A DNA stretch of 64,000 nucleotides from the NCBI GenBank assembly GCA_910589415.1, contig OU342637.1, positions 40,020,162 through 40,084,161 on the forward strand, written 5' to 3'. The DNA comes from Malachius bipustulatus (lineage: Eukaryota; Arthropoda; Insecta; Coleoptera; Melyridae). The position numbers and the translations under genes were made by a program. The notes under the pieces are model-generated. The model worked only from the letters and a program-made list of their open reading frames with translations. It was not told where the DNA came from and did not search any database. How positions within the stretch are numbered: position 1 is the stretch's first letter; every line of letters begins with the position of its first letter. Below are positions 34,874 through 46,137 of the stretch, piece after piece.

Positions 34874-36374
34874 TTATTTTCGCGGCGGGGGTAAAGGAAA
34901 AGCTTCTAGCTTAACGTCTTCCCGTTGGTCCGTCTTATTTCTAAGATATTTTCGAAAATAATCCCTCTTATAGTACAATATTCCAATAAGAGTAATGATT
35001 ATAAATGCATAAAGAGGAACCGTGGAATGGAACCAAGTGGTTTCCGTTACAGGGGTATATGACACAGGTTCAACTGTTTGTAAAGTTAATTTAGATAATT
35101 TATCCAAATTAATTGATTTTAAATTTAAGTCGATAGGTTTAACATTTGCAATGGTGTTATCTATCGGTGGTAGGTATACCGGTTCTTCTTTAAGAGTTCC
35201 TTTTAAATTAACATAAGTAAAGTCTTTGGTTACAAAAGAACAAGAGTACGGTACGTCAATTAGGTATACACCTTTTAGTTTATGCACTTCCTCATTTTTA
35301 CACTTTTCGTGAACTAGAGTTTCCGTGGGTAGGATCACTAGGTATTTCTGATCACTTATGGTTTCCACTAGAGTGTCACTTACACTTACAGGGATATGAT
35401 TACAACTCGGAGCTTTAGACACTTTTAACAAATTTTTAATGCAAGTATCCTGTTGAAAATTTCTCTCTATATTTTCCATTGAACAATAGAATTGTTCTTG
35501 TAAATAAGTACATTTACTTTTAAGATAATATATGGAATTTTCTAACATGGCAACATACGAGGTAGGTGGGATTATGGTTGTAGCATTAACTGTAGGGATG
35601 GAATACAGGTGATAAAGTTCATGTACCTGTTCGTCTAGAATAGGAACATTCAGTAGGAAAACTACGTGTTCTTTAGTGATGTAAAATTCTACTGAGATTG
35701 TTCGAAGAAATAGGACATGATCCTCTGAATAAAACTGGTCTTTATTGTGAAACTTACTTAAGACTTTGATCATTTCCGAAATTTCGGCTTCATTGATCAC
35801 GCTCATATGTAGAATGTTTAGCATTGCAAAATTTATAGCAGTATGAATGTTATTGACTATATGATGGTACTGTGCAATACTTACTTTTAAGGTCATAAGG
35901 GCTTCTGTGAAGGATTGCTCTTTGACTAGTTTTAATGCTATTTGTATGTTCTCGAAATTAGAAGAGACATTTTTCATTAATTCCTGGAAATTTTGTATCA
36001 GTTTGCTTATTCAACGATATTTGTTTATTAAAATGGTGCATTAAATTTCCTTGATTTTCGGCTAAGGTTTTTATTGCTAAGTCATAGCGTTCTCCGTCGC
36101 TTGCGTCTAGGTTTCCAGAAATAAACTTGAATACAGAGCCTAAGGCGTTAAGTAATCCTCGTCTAGTTCGGTTACTTGGAGGGGTAAGTGCGTCAGGATG
36201 GATAAGAGTGATTTGGGTCTTTAGACGTTCCATTTCTGATCTTAAATATGCAATTTCTGCCTTTTGAGCTATTTGCCAATTGGCTAGATAGTACTCGTCA
36301 ATACTTTGTAATTGGTTTATTAGACTTAGGAGAAAATTCTCCAGTTTAATTATTTGGTCACGAATTTGGGTCAA
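34874..36374 (-). pseudogene. env: Gypsy C Env-like gene (errantivirus type, frameshifted)
   Basis: Two overlapping frames meet at about 35960-35977. The upstream one (36374 to 35958) has a predicted helical region and then a basic furin-type site (NRTRR) followed by a hydrophobic Gly-rich stretch, the layout of baculovirus F/errantivirus Env proteins. The downstream one (35977 to 34874, 367 codons) has further helical segments, conserved-looking Cys residues and, close to the C-terminus, one hydrophobic membrane span (YAFIIITLIGILYY) with a short basic tail. The position downstream of pol and before the 3' LTR fits. A frameshift breaks the gene and no signal peptide is evident at the first ATG; in this group env usually gets its start by splicing. 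Confidence 0.75.
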
Positions 36375-36471
36375 TGGGTAATTGTGTATAAAAGTATGGT
36401 GGGTCTTTTAAATTCGGGCTGTGCCTAAACGTAGAGGTAAAATACCTGGGTTGTTTCGTAAGTCTTTAATT

Positions 36472-38256
36472 TCAATTTTGTCGCCTTTCACCTGGTCTGT
36501 CAGCAGGGTCGCGATTACTAGGACCAGCAATAGTCGGGTCATCTGTAACAAACGTTCTCATTAGTTGAGACTTGCGAATTGGCTTTATCTCTTGTTTATG
36601 GTAACGTTTACCTTTAGAAGTTGTGATTTGATTTCCTAAATCAGATTGGACCGTAACTGCACGATAGATTGGTGCCGTTTTGGTTCTTTGCCGATCTTCG
36701 AGATACACAATATTACCGGGTTGAACAGGAGTAAAATCCTTTCTTTTCTCATTTTCATGGGTAATGCGTTTTTCTTTCATTTGTGATTGTTTTTTATGTA
36801 CTACGTCATATAGGGCTTTTATTCGGTTGTATTGTTCGCTATTGTATTCAATGTAGTAATTTTTATCAATCACGTCCAAAAAGTCATTGGCTTCTAAGTG
36901 TCCGTATAGTAGTTCGATGGGTTTGAAACCGGTCTGTGAGTGGATGGTTCTATTATAAATCAGGACCGCGTTTTCAAAAGCATTCAAATTTAGTATGTTA
37001 TTTTTTGAAGTCACTATGGTCTTTATGATCTCTAAAAGAGTTCCATGAACTCGTTCAATCTGACCGTTACTGTTTGGATGTTTTGGGGTAATCAAATGAT
37101 GCGTTATTTTATGTACCTTTAGTAGGTCTTTAAATAAATTTACATCGAATTGATTATCGGTCACAAGAGTTTTGGGAAGTTTGTAACGAGAAAATAAACT
37201 AACATAGGATTCTACGATATCTGCGATATTATATGAATTCACAGGTTCGTACATTAAGTACTTGGTGAAGGAATCTATAGCTGTTAGGTATTTTTTATGT
37301 CGTATGGTAAAAATATCCATGAAGACTAATTCAAATGGTTCTTTTACCGTTGGGGTAAGACTAAGTTTTAATTTTTGTGGGTGTCGTTCATATTGGGCTT
37401 GTTGACAGATTTGACAGTTGTCAACATATTTTTGACAATCTAACAAGATGTTGGGCCAGTAAAACTTTCTATTTATTTCTGCGGTTAGTTCTTGAGCTCC
37501 CCGATGTCCGGGTGCATGAAGCGTTTGCATCAAGTTAGCTTTCGTATTTTCATCCGCAACGTCTTTCAGTAGTTTTGAGCAGTAAACAAATTTGACTGAT
37601 CCGTCAAAATTTGAGTTAACTATTGTTGCTAAGTCCTCATATAATTTAGGTTGGTTGCTATGAAGGGCGTTAGTAACATTCGGATCAACATATTCGTTAA
37701 GTAAATTGATGATTTCATTTCGGTAGTTGTTGTGTGTAATATTCACAACAAATCTATTTTTACCAAATGGTGTTATTGATTTAATCGATGGGGTCGAATT
37801 AAAATAAAATAGAAATTGTCTCCTAAAAGTATTGATCGGTTTTTCAGTGATCGGAAGGGTGGCATTGACATTTTCTGCTTGCGAGTGTTGGCTTACAGAG
37901 TTTGTCTCTTCAGGAGATGGGGGTTGCGTCGTTAATTCGTTTGTTTGTTGTCTTGGACTTGGTGGTTTTAATTGAATGTCCGAGACGATTTTAATTTTGG
38001 GTTCTGCTGCAGTTGGCAGGTTTAATGATTTTAGTTCGTCATCGAGTTCTTTTGGACTTAATAACTGTCTTTCGGCTATATCACCGGGATGGTTAAACAG
38101 GGACAGTAAATCGTCGGGATGACTGATTTCGAGGGGATTCGCTTCAATGCGCGAAAGAAAATCGGCATTGGTATTCAATTTACCCTTTTTGTATTGAATC
38201 TCATAATCGAACTCTTCAAGTTTCAATCGCCAACCATTGGAGTGATTTGTGATCAC
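36472..38256 (-). pseudogene. Gypsy C pol, RNase H end and integrase
   Basis: 594 codons. It begins within RNase H (YEIQYKKGKLNTNADFLSRI), continues through a variable linker, then the integrase zinc module (H and H in LHAPGHRG, C and C in NCQICQQ). The catalytic acids are in LVFMDIF, LVTDNQF and NGQIERVHG. It ends shortly before the Env region. The frame differs from the reverse transcriptase frame upstream, with the break at 38216-38256 inside the RNase H motif DHKSLQWL. Confidence 0.88.
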
Positions 38257-39548
38257 TAATTAAAGTGAACTTCCTTCCATATAAATATGGTCGGAATACC
38301 TTGGTCGAACATATAATGGCAAGACACTCTTTTTCACTGGCATGATAGTGAATTTCGTGGTTATTTAGAGTTCTGCTAATGTACATAATCGGTTTATCTT
38401 TTCCGATGGGCCCTTGCGATAATATTGCTCCAAGCCCTACGTTTGATGCGTCGGTGGTCACATTAAACGGTTTACTGAAATCGGGATAAACTAAAATAGG
38501 GGGTTGAGTTATGATGCGTTTAATTGAATTAAAGGCATTTATGAATTCGGGTGTATGTTCAATTTTGCTATTTTTCTTAAGACAAAGGGTTAATAGTTTA
38601 GTTACTGTAGCATAATTGTTTATAAATTTGCGGTAATAACCAGTTAATCCTAGAAATGACTTGATTTGTTTTTGTGTCTTCGGCAATGGTACCTTTTGAA
38701 TTTTTTCTACTAATTTTGGGTTAGGTTTTATACCTTCGGTCGTCACAAGATGACCTAAGTATTCAAGTTCTGTTAAACAAAATTCGGATTTCTCCATTTG
38801 AATTTTGAACTTATGTTGTTCTAGTCGTTTAAAAACAGTTTCCAAGTTTTGGAGGTGTTCCTCTAAACTTTTGCCTAAAATAATAATGTCGTCGAGATAC
38901 ACTAGACAAATTTTGTCTAAGAGTCCTCTTAGTACATTGTTCATGACACGCGCGAAACAAGCTGGTGCGTTTCGCAAACCAAAGGGCATTCTCAAAAAGT
39001 GCCAGTGGCCTTGTTCTGTGGAAAAAGCCGTTTTTGGTTGGTCCTGCGGATCAACTTCGATTTGCCAATATCCACTTTTTAGGTCTAATTTGGAAAACAT
39101 TTTTGAGTTGCCTAACAAACCTAATACGTTCGCGATGTTCGGTAGGGGATACTTATCCTCTATAGTTTTTTCGTTTAACTTCCTAAAATCGACTACCATG
39201 CGCCAATTTTTGACTCCGGATTTGTCTGTCTTTTTAGGGACTAAAAATATAGGGGCATTGTATGGAGAGTCGCTTTCAGTTATTATATTCTGTCTTAACA
39301 TGTCTTCAATCTGTTTATTTATTTCCGCCTTTTGGCTGAACGGAAATCGATAGGGTTTACAGAATACAATTTCGTCCGATTTTAAGGGGATTTTATGTTT
39401 CGTTGAATTCGTGAAAGTGAGTACGTCACCTTCGTGATAAAACAAGTTTCGGTACTTTTCACATAATTTCCTAGTCCTATTTTGTATGTTAGTTGGTAAA
39501 TGATTTAAATCTATATCAAGGGGTTTAATTTTATTTTTTGATTCTATA
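38216..39548 (-). pseudogene. Gypsy C pol, reverse transcriptase and RNase H
   Basis: The frame runs from the edge of the Tc1-like insertion (39548) through reverse transcriptase: WRMVVDFRKLN, MPFGLRNAP, and the catalytic YLDD at residues 183-186 counted from the ATG at 39445. RNase H follows (TTDASNVGLG, SEKECLAI, SDHKSL), and the frame stops just after that. The coding sequence upstream of the ATG is open to the insertion, so the true gene began in the protease segment at 42858, before the Tc1-like element split it. Confidence 0.9.
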
Positions 39549-39550
39549 TA

Positions 39551-42277
39551 CAGGGTGGGCCAATAAGCGAGGTAAGCGGCTGTATCTCAGAAACTAATAA
39601 TCGTAGAGAGTTGCGGTAAACAATTTTATAGGTTAAGTGGGCAAGGGAAAATGCTGGAAATAATTTTCAAGTTTCCAAGATGGCTGCCAGAGGGCGTTTG
39701 CACCATCTTGAATTACATAAAGTTACGTTTCTTGTGATTTTCCCCAATGAATGTAACAAAAAAGTATTTGAGTTTTAATGTTAACTTAAAGTCGAACATA
39801 TTTTGTAGAAACAATTTTTCTCTATCTTTCGAAATAAAGTGGTGGGGGGTATTTGAATGTTATTTTAAACAAATGCCTGTAACTTCGAAACGGCTTTAAT
39901 GGATTTGGATAAATTTGGTATAATTAGAAAGAGCATTTCTTGGACTTTTAGGTTTCTTGTGATAATGACAGTTGTGACCTACACGGCCGCCGATAGAGGG
40001 CGTTATTCGATATTATAACCAAAATATTGGATTTTCTCAAAAAATTTAAATGCAATGATATGACTTTTTTTAGACTAGAAAATTGACAAATGATCAACCA
40101 ATAAGCCTGCGCAAACCGCATCTTAATATCTTTCCCCTAACTCAAATTATTAAAAAAAAATACCAAACCAAGAAAATTCATATATCCCCATTTAAAAATG
40201 CATCGGTCGCTTTCGATAAGAAGGCAATTAGTAGGCCATGGAAACAAAAGACAAACTCCTTACGCGTTTTCGTAACGATTTTCCTTTTAAATAAAGTTGT
40301 GGTCCTGAAAAAGGACCCATTTTGAAAAAAGATTAATGCCTTCTGTGTTCAAATTGCCTTCCGTCATATTCCACACATGTTCCAGTCTTTCTTGAGTCAA
40401 CAGAACCGCAGCCTTGATTTCTGCCGCTGATAGTTGAGGAATTGAATTTCGAATTCTGTTTTCCATATCCATTTGTGTTGTTGGTGGAGTTTGAAAAAAA
40501 AAAAAGTCTTTTAAGCGTCCGCAGAAGTAAACATCAAGACATGGCAAGTCGGGAGATCTTGCCGGACAAGGAAATAGGCTTGCCCTTCCTATTCAGCGTT
40601 CTCGAAAGGTCCCGTAAATATGGTTTCAGACATTAATTGAAAATGTGCCGGACAACCATCTAATTGCAGAAGCATAATAGTTCTCCTAGTTTCGAGTGGC
40701 ACATCTTCCAACAAAATTGGCAAGTCGTTGACCAAAAAGTCTAAGAAGCGGTTACCGGTTAAATCTTAATCAAAAAAGTAAGATCCAATAATTCTGTCCC
40801 CAATGATACCGCACCACACATTTAGGCTCCAGCGTCCCTGGTGCTGCAATTTTATCTCTTAACCAACGCGGATTTTCAGCGGACCAATAATACATATTAT
40901 GAAGGTTTACTCTACCATCACTATTAAAGGTAGCCTCGTCGGTCCAGAGAATTTCCTTTAAGAAATTTCTGTTTTCCTCAAGCATGCCTAGTATGCATTG
41001 ACAATAATTTAATCTATTAACGAAATCTTGTTCATTTAGCGCCTGGTGCAAGACTATGTGGGAAGGATGTAATATAAAAGTAAAAAACAACATAATCAGT
41101 ACTAAAAATAATATAACCAGAATAACACTGAATTTGTATTTGAGGGTATGTGCTAAGATACTTGGAATAAGTTGTTCGTGCCATTCCCAAGTCTAGAGAA
41201 AATGTTCTAGTTTCTACATGTCTATAAAATTCTGTGTAAGCCAAGACATTGATAATATTTTCTTCGGTCCTTCCATTGCGACGCCTGCGACGTTTAGGAC
41301 AACGAAAACTTCCAGTATCGCGTAATCGCTGTGCCAAGCGCGGATAAATTATTCTCCTGTAATGAAGGTGATCTGGATACCGTGCCGCGTACTGTCTTTC
41401 AACTATAGATGCATTTTGAAAACACTCGAAATAAATCGCAATCATGTCAACGGCTTCATTATTTGTGAGAGGCATTTTGGTTAAAAAGTACGCAAATTAT
41501 ATGCAATCAACAATAATAGTGGACTGCGTGTGACAGAAGTTTGACGTTATACTTGCCAATATTTTAGTTAGGAGTCTGTCTTTTATTTCCATGGCCTACT
41601 ACTTGCCTTCTTATCGAAAGCGACCGATGCATTTTTAAATGGGGGTATATGAATTTTCTTGGTTTGGTATTTTTTTAATAATTTGAGTTAGGAAAAAGAT
41701 ATTAAGATGCGGTTTGATCAAGCTTATTGGTTGATCATTTGTCAATTTTCTAGTCTAAAAAAAGTCATATCATTGCATTTAAATTTTTTGAGAAAATCCA
41801 ATATTTTGGTTATAATATCGAATAACGCCCTCTATCGGCGGCCGTGTAGGTCACAACTGTCATTATCACAAGAAACCTAAAAGTCCAAGAAATGCTCTTT
41901 CTAATTATACCAAATTTATCCAAATCCATTAAAGCCGTTTCGAAGTTACAGGCATTTGTTTAAAACAACATTCAAATACCCCCCACCACTTTATTTCGAA
42001 AGATAGAGAAAAATTGTTATTACAAAATATGTTCGACTTTAAGTTAACATTAAAACTCAAATACTTTTTTGTTACATTCATTGGGGAAAATCACAAGAAA
42101 CGTAACTTTATGTAATTCAAGATGGTGCAAACGCCCTCTGGCAGCCATCTTGGAAACTTGAAAATTATTTCCAGCATTTTCCCTTGCCCACTTAACCTAT
42201 AAAATTTTTTACCGCAACTCTCTACGATTATTAGTTTCTGAGATACAGCCGCTTACCTCGCTTATTGGCCCACCCTG
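39551..42277 (-). mobile_element. Tc1-like transposon with ~710-bp terminal inverted repeats, inserted in gypsy C pol
   Basis: Ends CAGGGTGGGCCAATAAGCG and its complement are flanked by TA (39549-39550 and 42278-42279). The inverted repeats run 39551-40261 and 41571-42277 with few differences. The transposase lies between them on the minus strand. The ends share CAGGGTG and the TATCTCAGAAACTAAT-like stretch with the foldbacks in this window, so elements of this type are plausible suppliers of transposase for them (inference). Confidence 0.9.
40287..41475 (-). pseudogene. Tc1-like transposase of the 39551 element (frameshifted)
   Basis: The N-terminal frame (41475 to 41032) starts MPLTNNEAVDMIAIYFEC and has the helix-turn-helix region with YPDHLHYRRI and a basic RRRRRNGR stretch. 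The next frame (41093 to 40770) holds EILWTDEATFNSDGRVNLHN, with the first catalytic Asp, and YYWSAENPRW. The second acid is in LDGCPAHF near 40650. The third motif (LPCLDVYFCGRLKD) is at 40547. The C-terminus is in the last frame (ENRIRNSIPQLS...). This is an IS630/Tc1-type DDE enzyme. At least two frame changes and a stop near 40590 make it non-functional as read. Confidence 0.78.
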
Positions 42278-42279
42278 TA

Positions 42280-42944
42280 CATGTTACAAATTTCTAGTTC
42301 CTTGTTATTAATGTGCTGAGCACGGATAACCTTTTTATTGCAAGGAGTTACGTCATTTGTTAATCCTATGACGGGAACTTCGCAATGGAAATTAGTTGCG
42401 GTGGTTATTGTTTCAGGTATTATTCCTTCCTCTAGTTTTTGAGTGGGTATCAGAATAGTACATTTCCTAATTTTAACTGGGAATTTAGAAATTTTAACAG
42501 TTGATGTTTGATTAAAATTTGTTGATACAAAATTTTTATTTGTCAGGGTGGTATCGTACTGAATTAATTGGTAATCTTGATCGTTAATAATTAATAAACC
42601 GGTACTGTAGTCAATTTTCGCATTTGTCAGTCTTAAGGTATCAGATCCGAATAACATGTCAAATTCTGAGTGGAAATCTACTATATAAAATTTAATGAAT
42701 TGACCTTCTTGAAATAAATCTAGAATTACGCATTCGCTATGATCTGATTGTCCTGAAATTGTTTTTAATTGAAAATTTTCCTGATGGATGTAATCTGGGA
42801 AAAGTTCGTAGGCTACATTTGGGTTTAATAGGGAATGTGTGGAGCCAGTATCAATCATTATTTTTACGTCTGGATCATCGAATTTAAGACAAGGTAGTAT
42901 GGGTTCGATTGATACTTCGTAATCATAATTATTATTATTCGTCG
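42280..42944 (-). pseudogene. Gypsy C pol, protease segment
   Basis: The frame from 42858 opens with the aspartic protease site IDTGSTHSLL and continues for about 190 codons until it runs into the end of the Tc1-like element. Coding without ATG extends to 42944. It is in a different frame from Gag upstream and from reverse transcriptase downstream of the insertion. The first shift is normal for gag-pol; the second suggests decay. Confidence 0.8.
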
Positions 42945-44341
42945 TTAGATTGGTTTGTTGTCGGTTACAGGTTGATGAAAATTTTCAATCTGTGAGGTAG
43001 TTTGGTTGTCGTATTCATGGTGATCAAAATATTGAGTTTCTTGTGAACTCGCGTCGTAATCACAATTATTTGTGTTATCACTGACGTAATAATGTTCTTT
43101 ATCATACGGCTGGTAACTCGGTTCAGGGACCTCGTTAATGCATGCCGTCTCGTCAGGTGCAAGTTCCATATCTTGCATTTCACCGGATAGAATTTCCGTG
43201 TGATTTATCTCAGGTCTTGGCTGACGCCAATTTTTAAAATTTGAGTTCAAAGATCTATTAAATGGTCTGGTGTTATTCGTTGACATTGGTGTTGGTCTAT
43301 TAGTCGCTGCGTTTGTTCGACTAAATTGTCCATTGGGCCTAAATACATTATTAGAAAACTGCGGAACATTCGTTCTTTGGAAATTCGCAGGTTGAGAATT
43401 TTGGAAATTAAAATTCGTGGGTCTAATCGAGTTGAAAGTAGGTCGTGGGGTTTGTCGACCTGGCAAATTATTTGCATTATAAAAATTGTTTGGCCTTTGA
43501 TTTAGGTAATAATTTGGGGTAAAAGATGGTTTATACGCAGGGTTGACTCTATGGCTCTCTGGGGGTTTCTGCATAGCTGGTCTATGCGTTTTTTCTTGCG
43601 GGTGTTTATTTATATAATTTAATACGACACTATTCGCTTCTATTAGAGACGTTGGTGATTTAACATCCAAAATCGTCTGTAATAAAGGGGGACAATTATT
43701 GTAGAGCACTTCGAGCGCTGTTTGCTCGTTTATTTTTTTATAAACAATTTTTTGGTTGTTTGTAATATCGTCATCCATTTGCGTCTTTATATCTAATTGG
43801 GTTTGTAACGTCTTAATACGTTCAATAAAGTCATTAAAGCTTTCTTGGTTTTTAATTTTCAAAGTTTTAAATTGGTGGGCTAAAATTCTGCGATCGGTAA
43901 AATCGCCGAATTTATTTCGAAGCGCTTGCTTCAGGGATGGCCAATCAGTTAAGTCGGATCGACAACTAACAAAATCGTTAGCTTCTCTAATAGTTTATTG
44001 CAAATCATGCAAAAAACATATTGATTAAGGGTGTCATCGTTACTATTTCCAAATTTATGATAATACGGGTCTATTTTTAAAATAAATGTTTCTAAGGTCG
44101 AGGATTGACCGGAAAATTTTGGAAGGATTTCCCCATAATTTCTAGCTGAAGAAATTAATGCCTCTACAGAAGGTTGATTTGAACCTGCTGCGTTTGCATT
44201 TGCTCTAGTTTCTGGGGGTGCCATATCGTTAATTGAATTTCCAAGAGAAATGTTCAATTGGAATAATCGTGCGAGTGGTGCTTCGTCTTCACTTGATGAA
44301 TCTGATAAGCTTTGATAGTCACTGTTTGATATTTGACTCAT
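42945..44341 (-). pseudogene. gag: Gypsy C Gag (frameshifted)
   Basis: The first frame (44341 to 43949) starts MSQISNSDYQSLSDSSSEDE, an acidic N-terminus, then a capsid start (LPKFSGQSSTLETFILKID). The second (to 42945) continues the capsid (ALRNKFGDFTDRRILAHQF, DFIERIKTLQTQLDI) and has an Asn/Pro/Arg/Phe-rich C-terminal part without a zinc knuckle, as is usual in errantivirus Gag. A one-base-type shift lies at about 43960-43990. Confidence 0.82.
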
Positions 44342-45117
44342 GAATTTTTTTAATTAAGATTTATTGATTATTTCATAGCTTGTGGATTTTTCAAGTTCAG
44401 ACTCTCATAAAATATACAAATAACGAAAATAAAAATCACACTTATTATAAAAAATAATTAAAATTGCATGGGGATTAACTTAAGATTATTTATAATATCA
44501 TAATATAATTATCATAAAATTCGTATGTTAAAAAATATAAGACAAAAACTGTTATCTTTGCAAAAATTAAATTCTCAATAATTATCATAGAATAATGATA
44601 ACTTCATTAAAATTCATGTACTTCTTCTTCTTCTTTGATTTCAAATTCAAATTACGTTAATTGTAAATAAAATTCTTTGTATCCTATAAAAATGCTAGGT
44701 ATACTGAATTATTTTCTGATATTTATTATCAGTTATTTAAATAAAAAATTAAAATTGTAGGTCAATAATTATTATTCATATTCATCATTTAAATTCAATT
44801 CACATAAATCAGTTATTATGGATTTCTGACCTTTTAATCTTCAATTAGAGTTGTGCACGTCCTGGGAGTCCTCTTTCTTTGGGTTGCTCGGTCCTGGCTG
44901 TGCTGTTTGGAGGAGACCTCGTTCAATAAGGGGTTGCTCTATTCCTGGTTGAACTGCTTGGAGGAGACCTCGTTCAATACGGGGTTGCTCTATTCCGGTT
45001 GCAGCTGATGGGTTGGTTCGTGGATTTATCTTCTAAGTACGGATTCGTTGCTGATGCACTTCGCGATGCACACAAGGAGTCCGATTTTGCACTTAATTTT
45101 AAAAATCTTTTAAAAAA
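44342..45117 (-). other. Gypsy C 5' leader
   Basis: AT-rich leader between the 5' LTR and Gag. It holds two tandem ~60-bp units at about 44885-44995 (GGGTTGCTC...CTG, GGAGGAGACCTCGTTCAATA). I see no clear primer-binding site next to the LTR. Confidence 0.55.
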
Positions 45118-45440
45118 TTTTTAAAAAGGTGGAAGTCTTTTAGGGATGAGGGTAAAGACTTGTGAGTACTACTACAGTGATAAACTATGTCCGTTAACTG
45201 CTGGTTATATTTTCAAGTAATTACACTTTAGTTTTAATACTAAAATAGCGATAGGCTATGCCCGTAAACTACGATGTGAACTAATCAAAAATATAAAGTA
45301 GATTGATTAAACTAAGGCAAGCATCACAGGAGCGAGCTCTGAGGCTGGTATCCAGGATGTCTTGTCAGCAGGAGCAACGGCTTAGCATGGCCATCTCAGC
45401 ATTTATTATATGCAAGGCAGCTGGTATAGCCTGATGACTC
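45118..45440 (-). repeat. Gypsy C, 5' LTR
   Basis: An uninterrupted 323-bp copy, the reference for the LTR split at 18514-18636 plus 34447-34646. Six differences in total by eye (about 1.9%). Its inner boundary is blurred by a T/A run. Confidence 0.9.
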
Positions 45441-46115
45441 AAGTGAATTATCTGGAAAAAAATACTCCAGGATGTCTTTGGTAATTCCACTAATTCGAAG
45501 ACTGCAGCATACATTACTAAATGTTTCACTTAAAAGTGATACCGGTTTAATACTACAAAGAAACTTGTTAGACGTCGTAAGCCGACGACTTGGGTCTTTT
45601 GAAACTAACAAAATCTCCCTTAAAGCCACATTTGTAGATCCGCGCTTTAAAAAAACTGCCTTCGGAATTGGAGAAAATAGACTAAATACCCAAAAATTGA
45701 TTGCTGATGAGCTATCACAGATTATTACCAATAATGCAAATAATAAATAAAATTCTCCCGAAAATACTGCAATACTTGTAAATGAACCACAATCAGGAAA
45801 TGGAGGAGATGCAATCTCTCTATGGTCACATTTTGATGCGAAAGTGGCTGAAGTAAAATCTACCCTAACAAGTACAACCTGTACCCTAAAAATTCGGCAG
45901 TATCTAGAAATACCACATCTAAAACGAACCGAGAATAAGTATACCCTACCTAAGTGATTTAGATTACACACAAAGTACCTCGGCATACCAGCAACTTCAG
46001 TACCATCGGAAAGAGTATTTTCCAAAGTCGAAAAAATAACAAACACAAGCAGGAATCGTATATTGCCAAAACGTTGGGAGGAGATAATTTTTTTAAACAG
46101 TTATTTGACCTGAAT
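45441..46115 (+). pseudogene. hAT transposase, C-terminal part with dimerisation domain
   Basis: Frames in series give SELSGKKYSRMSLVIPLIRR, FVDPRFKKTAFG, SLWSHFD and finally the hAT C-terminal dimerisation motif GIPATSVPSERVFSK followed by NRILPKRWEEIIFLNSYL and a stop at 46113. It continues the transposase interrupted at 18513. Stops after NNANNK and in YTLPK*F show decay. The stop is followed within 25 bp by piggyBac coding sequence. Confidence 0.75.
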
Positions 46116-46137
46116 TAGATTTTTTTAGATAAGATTT

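Noticed and set aside
38805..39353. 182-codon plus-strand frame
   Set aside because: Antisense shadow of the gypsy C reverse transcriptase.
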